From positions 12,794,001 through 12,858,000 of the forward strand of contig NC_092573.1 in NCBI RefSeq assembly GCF_037975245.1: a stretch of 64,000 nucleotides of DNA, in the 5' to 3' direction. Positions 40,309-51,015 of this stretch are shown here, piece after piece. Both the position numbers and the translations under genes were made by a program. The notes below the pieces were generated by a model. That model did no database searches and had not been told where the DNA came from. It saw only the letters and a list, made by a program, of their open reading frames with translations. Numbering within the stretch: the stretch's first letter is position 1; each line of letters opens with the position of its first letter. The DNA comes from Apostichopus japonicus. Lineage: Eukaryota > Echinodermata > Holothuroidea > Aspidochirotida > Stichopodidae.

Positions 40309-40578
40309 CAGGCGCGTAGCCAAAGGGGGGCGCAGGGGGCGACCCCCCTCTTGAGCATATTTTTTAATTTTTCTTTATGATATCGCGTTATTTCAAAATA
40401 AAAATGGTTAGATGCAACTTACAAGGCCTGGGAAATGCCATTTCCAGCAATCTGGGAGGCATTTTCGGCCAAATTTTTTTTGTACCCTTCGCGCCAACTC
40501 ATGCATGGTGGTGCTACGCTTAGATAATTTGCCTATAGACTTCGCCCCTCCCTTGGCAAATTCCTCGCTACACCCCTG
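40309..40578 (+). mobile_element. hAT-type MITE 2 (270 bp) with perfect 8-bp TSD
   Basis: The element is flanked by an identical CTTCGAGT at 40301-40308 and 40579-40586. The left end is CAGGCGCGTAGCCA and the reverse complement of the right end is CAGGGGTGTAGCGA (11 of 14 match). G-rich then C-rich subterminal sequence follows the left end. The inner right end shares AGGAATTTG with MITE 1, so both likely belong to related families. There is no transposase ORF, so it is non-autonomous. The perfect duplication implies a younger insertion than MITE 1, and the boundary is exact. Confidence 0.93.
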
Positions 40579-40586
40579 CTTCGAGT

Positions 40587-43500
40587 TGATCAATTATGAG
40601 TCATTGGCAAAAATGAGCAAACTAATTATGTTATCTTATTTTCAAGTGTATCATTTCATAAAATGAAATGACAAATTCATTGGGAAATTTTTAAATTTGA
40701 GAAATGAGACATTTTAGAACCAGATTTTTGTACCTGGTTGGGATAAGTTCTGCATCATCATGACTGATCTTGCTTATTTTCAGCTTATTAAAGATTATGG
40801 TTGTTTGAACTTCTATAATTTCAGCTGTCTTTCTTACGTCTTTAGGAATTCAGATGGTCTCCGAGATAAAAGAAATATTTTGGGACCCCATCTTAGGGTG
40901 CAAGGAGGGTAGTAGACAGGCAAAGGGTAGGCATTGTGAAAGATAAGTTGCAACAAGACTTTTACTGTTGTGTGAAGCATGAATTACTTTACAAAGTATC
41001 ACTTCGGGCAACAAGCGTGTATCATTGTATTACATCAACAACACAAGATAATTGAACATGACCTAATCATTATTGCATCTGAAGGTAAGGATAAAGCCAT
41101 ACTTAATGAACAAGTTATGATGCTTTTCATCACTTCAGCAACACGTTGATCCATAAATAACAATACAGTCAGCATTTGACTTGAAAATGAATGTTTTTGT
41201 TAAAATGGAATGATGAACTCCCGGTTCCCTTAAACCGATTCTCAGTAAAAAGCAAAAATTATTTAGCAAACTTAGTATGACATTTTAATTGTCATATAAT
41301 ACTCTCCTTTCCCTTCTCCTGTTCACCCAACTTCCTACATTCCCATGCATCGAATTCTACTGATATTAGAATTACGACTACACATATTCACGATCTACCC
41401 ACACCACCGTTAAGGAAAGAAACCAACTTTTTGAAAATATGTAGGTTGATCCTTTGACCCACAGTTGTACTTTCTTATTTAATTAAGTAAACAACTTTCT
41501 ATGATAAAGACTTAGTTCTCTGCACTTTCTGCATATAAATTTCATTTGGTCTCATTTTTGCCATCTTCATAATCAATGTCTAAGAAATGGCTGACTCTTA
41601 TTTCTATGAGAGAGTCTTTCCGACTATCCAGCACAGTGCGATAAATTCAATGAATTTGCGTCAGAGTAAAATACAAATCAATACCAATTCCACGACCTGC
41701 TTGATCGATTCATTAAATATTCGAGTGGCACAGAAACATTGTAATTAATATTGTTGCAAATAAAAAAGGACAAAAAAAGTCCAATGAAAATAGGAAGCAT
41801 ATGCCTTATTTTAGCAAGTTGAATGACTTTACACGAGATAGAGAGAAACGACTGCAGTTACGAAAATCGCAACCGCTTCAGGTGTCTGAATGAACAGTTC
41901 AGCGTAAGCAAAGTTTAAAACTGGTGACTCTTTGAACAAACAGTTAATCATTTCAGAAATGGGGTGGGTTGGATGTGTTACTGCTGCAGTTTCACACTTC
42001 AGTGAGAAATCTTGTTGAGTTTTGTTCAAGAGACACGGCCTTTCATGACACTACTGGATCCAGAAAAGACTTATTGAACATTTAGACAAATGGATAAAAG
42101 TTTATAATCACTTTAAGAACAAAAAAAAAGTTTTGCTTTCATTTCAGTCTATCCTACAGGCACAGTGATACTATGGAACAGAGAACTCTAGTTTTTCCAA
42201 AATGTAGAACACTTTTACATCAACTAACTAAGCCACAATTACAAACATTTTTAAAGATCCAGATATGAAAATTTGTTTAGATCTGAGCCATTTACAAGAA
42301 GCATCAACAGAATTATTTCGTCTACATACTAACTGTCTTTCATTTCATAATCAGATGTCTCTGTCATCATGGGATTTGAACAATATGGATTCTACGAAAA
42401 ATGTTCAGTACTGCGAATTGTATGAACAAAGAAAAACAGCTATAAACCAGAGGTGCTCTGTGCTTAAAGTATTACCAATCTCAATTTATGTACACGTTGA
42501 CAGTTATTTGTATGGAATTTATTTGTAAATGTTTCACTATGATATTAATTTAGAACAGTATGAAATTGCTAAATTCTATCAGATTTATGGATCGTTTATG
42601 TAAGGACAATGCTAATAAATACAGATTATGTCATTCAAAGTAATCTGAACTACAAAGGACGGTCGCCAAAGAAGATGAATCCTGTATCATGAGAGATATC
42701 ACACAGTGCTTTTTTTAATATGTTTTTGCCTCTAACGACTTCAAGGATACTGTGGGTTACCTGGTAAGGTAATTAGCTGTCACAGATCACCTGATAACCT
42801 TCCGACCCTGAAGGTGATGAATTCATTGTAATAATCATTAGCACCGTTTACAAAGTCATAGGAAATCTCCCTAGCATTGAATGAAATAAAAACCTTTTTA
42901 TTTGCGTGTTATCACATCAAAGGGTCACATGTCCCTATGAGACAATATTGACCAAAGATGATTTATAATTGACTACTTAAGTCTGTGGTCCAGCAATTGT
43001 GGAAATAGGTGATTAATCATTTCAAAGACATTGATATGACTTGGAAATCAATTAGCAGATCTCTCCTCATTGCAGGTCTCCGACTCTCACCTCACTTCAG
43101 CAGGTAGACTGCATCTCTATATTGCACATCTTCAATGGAAGAAATATGAACTCCGAAACGTCCCAGAACAGATCCGTGTTATTGTATGTAACAATCTGGA
43201 ATACAAAGCAAAACAGATAGACATAAAGTTTTAACTTCTAATCAAACCTTTCATAGATGGGGCTTCTTAAAACAATACCATGCTCGGATGAATTTAAAAC
43301 TTACTGAGCACAATCAAAGAACCCACTTGAAATGACTTTGAGCCCATTGTTCCAGCAGTCTGTAATTATAAATGAAATGTATTCACCTTTTCATCTTTCT
43401 CTTTATAAATGAAATTCATTCACCTTTTTATCTCCCTCCTTTATATTTATTGCCTCAGAGAAACACAGGTTTCACTTCAGAATGGTAAATTCTGAAGGAA

Positions 43501-45426
43501 GAGATAGTGTACGATGACCCGTAGGAGAGGTCACCGGGGGGCAGTGCAAAACTTATACCAGTGGTGTTTTGGTAGATTCGGAAAGTGCGTTAGTGTAGTA
43601 GGATATAGGTAGGAGAGGAGTGAAGTAAATATACTTGTTAACAATGTTCAATTTAGCATTTCTAGACGTGTCATAGGTGACAAGAAACTTCCATATAGAA
43701 ATCAAAGTTTTGCTTCATATTGGTACCCTCTCTACAACGACAACAAAATTGTTTGCTGTTTCAATACCTTACAGCAAGTGCATTAGATAAAATAAGGCAC
43801 TACGTCAAAGTGTCTAAACTATGACTCATTAATAATAAATCAGTAATATGTGAGAGTAACTTGCAGCATCAATAAGCATCTACAATAGATAGCTGGTCTA
43901 AATGTCACCCTTCCTATTAGCTATAATCCACATATGATTCTTCAACACCTTACACAACAAAACATTTCTTTTTCTCTCTTTTCTTTTCTATTTAAATAAT
44001 ACTGTCCTTTGGAGTTTGGATGATTAAAAATGAAGTGCAATTAAAAGTAACGAGAAACCCAAGCATCCAAAATTAATTAAGATGCTATTGAAGATAAAAA
44101 AATCATGCGTAATCTAGAACGTCAGAACATGGCATGTGACAGAAATTTCAATGAGTAAAAGACAGGAATTAACATGAACAAGTCAAAGGATGAATTCTAA
44201 ATCACTTAATCATTCATTACTTGACCTATTGTCACTTGTGAGAGCTGACCTCTGCAATCGTTGTCATTAATTGTTGGAACACTGATTGACAAGTTAATTA
44301 GCCATGGAAAAAGTTTTCCTTAAACAGATTTTGTTTGATCCTTGGGAGGAAGAAAGAATTTATCCATAGCAAACAATCAAATGACTGTCAGCCATATTAA
44401 ATCACTTGCAGTATATATATAGGAGCAGTATAATTAATTTATGCAGCTGACACAACAGTGGTTACACTTGAATTACACCTACTGTAGTGGGGAATCTTAC
44501 ATAATTCATTTGCTAGATCATCATTGTCATTAATCATGAATAAATTTGCATTAAGTTTTACCGATTAAACTATACATCTCTTTTCAGTGATGGGATGTGA
44601 CTGTAGAAGGAACCTGCATTGCTTCTCTCATCGTCACAATGTCACATAAACTATATTTATAACTGTCACCATTTTTCTTCTTTTTTTTTTTAACGGCCAC
44701 ATCAAAGTTACATATAACGCTATAGTTATAAGCCATTTAGTCACTTTTTATGTCCACATCGGCTGTTGTATCTACTGTTACTGTATGAAATGGTTTAATT
44801 TCTCAAAGCAATTACTGAACTCCATTTGTCATTACTGGAATCCTGCTTTTAGATCTATCTCTAAATCATGATTATTAAAATCATTTGCCGCTGTCTGATG
44901 GTACATGTATGGTACTACTATACACAAGCGTGTTCACAATTAATGTAGTGATGTACAAATTCTCTCTCCACCAGGTCTATTATTAAAATTGGGTTTGATC
45001 TTTAGTGACTTTCATGGTTCTCATTCTTGGTTCTCTCTCCGCTCTCGCTCTGGCTACGACAGAGATTTACATCTCATCCTTGGATACGTCTCTGCCGCCT
45101 CTAGGCACTTATCCAAGCCATAATAGCTTTAAATCATTGGGATAAATTGTCCCTAACGCTGCTCGTAAGTGGATCACAGTTAGTGTTCCATGACAAATAC
45201 CTCAATATACTTTTTCCCTTCTTTTTTCTCTCCTTCATCAAGATCAAGGAGAGCCGTTCCTGGGGAACAGTAGATATTGTACCCATGGGGCATTTGGCTT
45301 GAAAGGCCTAAGAGTTAAGATATTGAAAGTATCTTCATGATCAAAGATACAAACGGGTTGTACAAAATAAAACCTCCAAATTTATGAAAAACTATTTACA
45401 GAGCATCAGCTTTCAGATTTTAAGGG
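40587..45426. other. Long non-genic stretch
   Basis: No gene is supportable. The 87-codon plus-strand ORF at 42265 (MKICLDLSHLQEASTELF...) has no recognisable domain. The rest is AT-rich unique sequence with short A- and T-runs, e.g. 42120-42129 and 44679-44691. Confidence 0.45.
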
Positions 45427-46744
45427 TATTGCAATTCAATTTTTTTCAATTTCAATTTCTTTATTCCAGTATAAATGATAACATTTATAAATAGGACACA
45501 TAAAAAAAGTGATACATAAAAGACGTAAACATGTACAAAAATGAAAGCATGAACAAAAACAAGAAGTAAGATAGAGGATTAGAAGTTTTAAAGATTAAGG
45601 ATTAAAAGGATTATAACAGAGATTCTAAGAACCCATTTTGAATATAAATGGCTGCTCTGTAGATACATGAGTTCTTAAAAAGCATAATTCTAAAAGATGG
45701 CAAGATAGTAGGATGACGTAGATTGTACTTGCTGGTTCTATTGCACAGAGAGATCAACTCTGAGTGAAGTGGGTGATCTTTAGAACTATGTATATTCTTA
45801 GCTAGTCTTATGAATTCATTTTTAGCAGCAGTGTTTACTTTACCAACAAGGCTTTCATAGTCGAGATTAAATATTTTGGAGCAGTATTTCAAGAAACTTC
45901 TAATTCTTTTCTTGTCCTTTTCAAGTAGAAAGTGATACCAGACAGGAACTGCATACACAATCACTGGCAGAATTGATGAGCTGAAAACCTTATCTCTTAC
46001 ATTAGAATGAAAATAAGGAGTAATGTATGCCAACGTTGATACAATATAATACACCTTAGACATCGATTTAGATATATGTTTAGTAAAGGTTAACTTGGCG
46101 CCAATATCAACTCCTAAGTACATAGTATGAGACACCCGCTCAACAATGGAGCCTTGAACATAAGTTTTCTGATCCCTGGTCTGAATGAGACCTTGATGTT
46201 TAATGTTAATGTTTTCAAAAATTATTTCTTTAGATTTCTTTGGATTAAGTAAGAGGTTCTTCTGCTTACACAAATTGACCATATTATCAATACAGTATTT
46301 ATAGTCATTTTGATTTTCAAGGTGTGTCCGCTTTGAAATGTTACAGGATATGGCTGTATCATCAGCGTACTTAATTACATCACACCCCATTGAAGAACGT
46401 ATATCATCTGTGTATATTGTAAAAAGTAACACAGATAGAGGACCTCCCTGGGGGACTCCCACTGTAATATTTGATTCCTCTGAATAACCTTTCTGTAGCT
46501 TGACTTGTCGAGACCATCCTTGTAAAAAATTAGCCAACCAATGTATAAGCCAAGGCTCATTGATAAAACTACACAAACTTTGGATTAACCGATTTGGTAG
46601 AACCGTATTAAAAGCACTTGAAAAATCTAAGAATAAAACTTTAGTGACTGTTGTGTCACTCTGATTTAAACCGGAAACAACACAATGTACGAGCTTGAGT
46701 GTGGAAATACTCTGACAATTTATGATATTTTCCGGGAGTCTGTG
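45427..46744 (-). mobile_element. 5'-truncated non-LTR retrotransposon (CR1/L2-Jockey-like LINE)
   Basis: The minus-strand element comprises a reverse transcriptase reading frame (46744-45611) followed by a 3' UTR of about 180 nt. The UTR ends in a tail of GAAATTGAAATTGAA-type short repeats instead of poly(A). Short-repeat tails are typical of the CR1/L2 group of LINEs. The endonuclease and the N-terminal part of the RT are missing, as expected from incomplete target-primed reverse transcription. No target duplication was recognised. Confidence 0.85.
45611..46744 (-). pseudogene. LINE reverse transcriptase, 3' part (377 codons)
   Basis: The frame is open from just after a stop (TAA, 46747-46745) to 45611 and has no natural start, so the protein is N-terminally truncated. 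It would copy LINE RNA into DNA at the target site. Motif A, VLFLDFSSAFNTV, gives the first catalytic Asp at residue 40. GVPQGGPLS (96-104) is motif B. KYADDTAI contains the YADD box at 126-129. The thumb and a connection-like C-terminus follow, with LRHPTILPSF and FKNSCIYRAAIYIQNG near the end, as in CR1/Jockey-clade LINEs. All catalytic residues from motif A onward are intact, without frameshifts, so this insertion is relatively young. It lacks an endonuclease and cannot mobilise itself. Confidence 0.9.
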
Positions 46745-48661
46745 TTACATAATAATATGGTCTGCAGCATTACTACTGTATACTTTCAAGTTGTAAATTT
46801 TGCCTGGATTGATTACAAAAACACTGTTTACATTGGTATTTGTGGAAATTAACTTTCTTAAGTCAATCTTCCAATATTTCCAGAATGTTCCACCATTTGT
46901 GTATTAGTCCTGTTTATCAGCAATCTTTTATGATATAAAAGGTTGTATATGTTTTTCGATTGTCAAAAAGGTTGTAAATATACCACTATATTGTAATATA
47001 TTGTAAGTTTCAAGAAGTACAGAAGCATTTTATGGATTTAATCTCCTGTTTCTTCTATCAATCTGTGATCTATGGACACAAATTGAATCATGAGGCCCAA
47101 ATTGAATCAAATAAACCACTCTCAAGAATGCTAGAAAAGTACGATCTTTACTATTGTTTTGAAATCTAGAAACACACTAATTTAGAAATTGGAGAACTTG
47201 TTTTTTTATGTTACTTTCAAAAAAGTTCCGCTAAGCAAATACTCCTTTAGATGATACTGAATCATACTGTACTTGATTATTAGTAAAAACCACAACTGGT
47301 TAGACTATCTCAGAAATATGACAATTATTTACAGCCAACAACTCCAATTTCAACACAGAGTTTACATACCTGTCTGAAATGGCAGGCAGAGGCAGGTTTG
47401 AGAGGCTTTGATTAAATGACTTTTATCTAGAATAGCCAAGGCTATGGTTTTGTCTTCTCTTTGGCTCTTTGTGGCTAAATTGGACTGTAGCTGTGCAACC
47501 TTGCCAAATTGGCTGGAAGCAAAAAGTCATTCTTAAATGTCAACAAAATATCACCAAAATTTGCGGGTAAAACATGATATCTTTGCAAACAATGCTATCC
47601 TGTATGTGAATGTGGGTTTGACATTAAGGGATGCCGAAAAATGTCCAGCTGCTTGTTAAGAAATCAACTTTGGCCCTTTATTTCATAGGCATCTGCATGT
47701 AAACCTCGCCTACATAACTTCCCAACTCATGCAGTTAGTCGAAAATTCACCAAATGCCTATTTACAAATAGATAAATACATGCTTCGATTAATATCACGA
47801 CTTAATTAATTAAAGAACATGTATGCAGAGTAATATTACAGAAATCATATTGTGAGGATTTATTACCCTGAGGATAAAAAAATAAATTTAAAGAGCAATC
47901 CACTCTCCCAATGGTAACGATGCAAAGTTATTCAGCTGAATAGTGTTTACACTGAAACAAAGCATCCTGGTTGGCACGGCAGCTACGGCTTGCTACTCAA
48001 ATACAATAATGGATATCAAACTATAGGCACCAATTCTGAACTCCTTTTGATATAACAAACATCACAAAACTCAAAATTGCTAGGCAAAATCTGTATTACC
48101 ATTACTAGTACTATAGTTTAAGATGTTGAATTTCTAACTTTCTGTTACACATTTCTTCATTTTCTTTTTTCTTTTGTACTGATGTTGTGATGAAAAGATT
48201 AAATACATTGATAAATGAACTACTTTATATTGCTTTTCCAAATTGTGCTTTGTACTAAAAGCCCAAACTCTTACTGCTCCATGTATTACACCTTGCTAAA
48301 CTGGAAACTACTTACTACTAACATTAGACTAAAAAATATTTAGTAACAAAAGAATTGCAATAGTTTCTGATATTTCCGAAAAACTGTTTACTGTAGATAA
48401 ACTTGCAAATGTTTTGCAGACAGCGACAAGTTGGCAACTAATAAATAAACAAACAATAAAGCATGACTGAGGTTATTCCTTTTATTACAAAGATAGAGTC
48501 AGATTATCATTATTTTGTCTAAATGGCATCATTGATCAAAAAGTCATGAGTACAAGAGGAACCTTGCCTCTTATACCTCCTCAGAAATCTGTCATGAGCC
48601 TTTGACACTTCCCTCATCCAATTGTGTTTACTTAAAAGTAGTTAGGATGTAGTTTAAGACA
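46745..48661. other. Non-genic stretch
   Basis: AT-rich sequence without supported features. It may contain old LINE 5' remnants (46745-46800), but no conserved motif was seen. Confidence 0.45.
48481..48486 (-). promoter_or_regulatory. AATAAA poly(A)-signal match
   Basis: AATAAA on the minus strand, about 175 nt after the stop of the 116-aa ORF. Such hexamers are frequent by chance in AT-rich DNA, so it only weakly supports that ORF. Confidence 0.2.
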
Positions 48662-49012
48662 TCAAGAAACATAAAAGCCTGATATTTTTTCAACAAAGTC
48701 GAAGTGACAAGCCGACCGTCTTTTGTTTATAGACAAGCTGATATCCAGGGTAGGGCACTTTTTGGACAGAAATCTGGGCAAGCCGTTCATTCGGTATATA
48801 TAGTCATAAGTGTGTATGACTCTTCGAGGAGGGTACTCTCCACGACACAGTTGTAAATCACAAGCCAGCCGAAGGAACGGACCCCGCCAGTGCGAAATGC
48901 ACGCAGTCTTCAGAAAATTGAAATCAGCACGGATGATGGATTGTACATCAATCTGAGTGCTTTGCTTGCTTCCGAGGGTTTGAGACAAGAAGAAAAAAAC
49001 CCAAAGCTTCAT
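48662..49012 (-). CDS. Orphan 116-aa ORF with signal-peptide-like start
   Basis: This is the longest open frame outside repeats and the LINE. It starts with ATG at 49012. Residues 1-14, MKLWVFFFLSQTLG, look like a signal peptide (Lys then a hydrophobic core). The rest holds five Cys (in TACISH, LACDLQLCRG, KKCPTL, SACHF) and ends DFVEKISGFYVS. Base composition is more balanced than the surroundings. The minus-strand upstream region has a TTTTTATT stretch and TGACATCA, one base from a CRE. I recognise no family. It could be a secreted orphan protein, a first exon with a read-through, or chance. Confidence 0.25.
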   Translation of the reverse strand: MKLWVFFFLSQTLGSKQSTQIDVQSIIRADFNFLKTACISHWRGPFLRLACDLQLCRGEYPPRRVIHTYDYIYRMNGLPRFLSKKCPTLDISLSINKRRSACHFDFVEKISGFYVS

Positions 49013-49573
49013 TTAAAAACATGAGTGCAACAGTAATATCGTCCGGCCGTATGCACTAATAATGGACACAAACGTAGATGTTGTTAGTACTGGAACCCCC
49101 GAATGATGTCACGAATAAAAAGAGGGAACAAGCTTCTGTCAAAGAATCTTGGAAGCAGAGTCATTAAATGAAGCATAAAATGAGACTGGAAATCCAGACA
49201 TCATTAAGAAGATAAATTAACAAAAAAAAAGGAGGTTAACAAAAAAAAAAATGAAGTCATCTGAAAGACAGATAGCTGGATTCACGGTACAGGAGAATTC
49301 CAATATGTTCATAAATGAGAGAAAGACATATTATAGGCAAATCTGATTTAGATTGGTAACAAAACTGGAGCCTTCAGAAAATGTGACTAGACTTGTGAAA
49401 CATGCCCCCTACTTTTGCTAATAATTTGCAACTTTTTTAGTTGCCTTTGTCAGATAATTCAGTTGCTGTAGTTGACTTTTATAGTCACTGGAATGTTTCC
49501 AAACTTGCAGAATTAAGGCATTTTATTCTCTTTATTTGTATATACCTGTATGCCTATATATAGTATACCTATA
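49013..49573. other. Non-genic stretch
   Basis: Immediate upstream side of the orphan ORF. A-runs lie near 49220 and 49241. No other feature is supported. Confidence 0.45.
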
Positions 49574-49574
49574 A

Positions 49575-49613
<39 letters not shown>

Positions 49614-49635
49614 CATACATACATACATACATATG

Positions 49636-49678
<43 letters not shown>

Positions 49679-49685
49679 ATATATA
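49574..49685. repeat. Compound (AT)n-(CATA)n-(AT)n microsatellite
   Basis: An AT tract, about six CATA/ATAC tetramers, ATGCACAT, then a second long AT tract. Confidence 0.95.
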
Positions 49686-50468
49686 CTTAACTAATAAATT
49701 AATGACAAACAAGATTTCCACACAAATTTACTTAATTCACTTTATTCCAGTACCGTATGGTATTGTGGTTGTCTTGAAAAAAAAGTAAGCGAAATGAATC
49801 AATGCAAATAATCAAATTGTTGACTAGTAAAATATGTAAATCAAGTTTGAGCTCAATTTTTCTGCAAACGATGATAGATTGACTCTTGTTATTGCGTCCA
49901 TTAAATTTCTCCAAAACAAAACTTACCATCATAACCTGAATTCATGACTCAATTTGATTAGGAAGACTTTTTTCATGTTCCTCCACAATCAAAAATTCTA
50001 TGCACTTTCTCTGAGACTTTCTCTTTCTTTCTTCCTTTCATAATATTCTCTCAACATATCTTTAACACTGGGGGTCCTACTGATTCAAATTTCAGCAGAC
50101 ATGACACTCTCCTTCAGATAAACTACTGTAAAATGCAAAATGAACCGGAAAGCTTTACATCTGAGTGACCGTGTTCAGCCCATACAAACCACACTTCCTC
50201 AATCCGACCCAAAATTCAATTACTTGAGTTTATGGGGGACACCTTTGCTCTATCTTGGACCCCAGCGAGTTTGTTCTTCTTTTAACTTTAATTGAAATCA
50301 TCCTGTCAATACTCGAGCAACTTAATTTTAAATGAAATTCCATAGGATGCCAATAGATATTGTATTTCCAACGTTTAGTTAGGGTGTTTTGGAGGGTCTG
50401 TTTCCGAGCTCAAAATTCTGAATCGAATTACAAACAAATTGGATAGCATGCCCTGGGGAATCAAATTA
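49686..50468. other. Non-genic stretch
   Basis: No gene or repeat recognised. Confidence 0.5.
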
Positions 50469-51015
50469 AACTCACAGGAAATTATCAGCAGTGACCATCA
50501 ACAGTAGATGACTCAATAACTAACACTTACTTCTGAAACACTGAGTTACACACTCAAGTATAATAAAGCACAGAAAAGGTGTGGCAACTTCTACCAGTGT
50601 TAGAACACCCATAGATGATACCTTGGTGTGAGCACCATACACTATGTCACGGTGTACCTATTATTAACTCAAAGGAAATTATTAGCAGTGACCATCAGCA
50701 GTATATGACTCAATAACTGACACTTTTGAAACACTGAGATACACTGTCAAGTATTATAAAGCACAGAAAGGTGTGGAAACTTCTACCAGTGTTAGAACAC
50801 CCATAGATGATACCTTGGTGTAAGCACCATTCATGCTATGTCACGGTGTACCTATTATATTTTATTATTTATTTATCATTACCTATGTCATGGTAATTCA
50901 CAAACCGTAGAACACCCATAGATGGTACCTTGGTGTTTGCACCATACGCATGTCTTGGTGTACCTATTATTTTTCATTTAATATATCATTACCTATGTCA
51001 CGGTAATTCACAAAC
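50469..51015. repeat. Compound tandem duplication (~197 bp and ~110 bp units)
   Basis: A segment beginning AACTCA(C/A)AGGAAATTAT is present at 50469 and 50666. Both copies carry GCAGTGACCATCA, CTACCAGTGTTAGAACACC, CATAGATGATACCTTGGTGT and GTCACGGTGTACCTATTA. The GAACACCCATAGATGGTACC part occurs a third time at about 50909. TATCATTACCTATGTCA with GGTAATTCACAAAC then recurs at 50874 and 50984 (110 bp apart). The second motif contains ATTACC...GGTAAT hairpin arms. Nested periods indicate at least two rounds of duplication. Confidence 0.9.
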
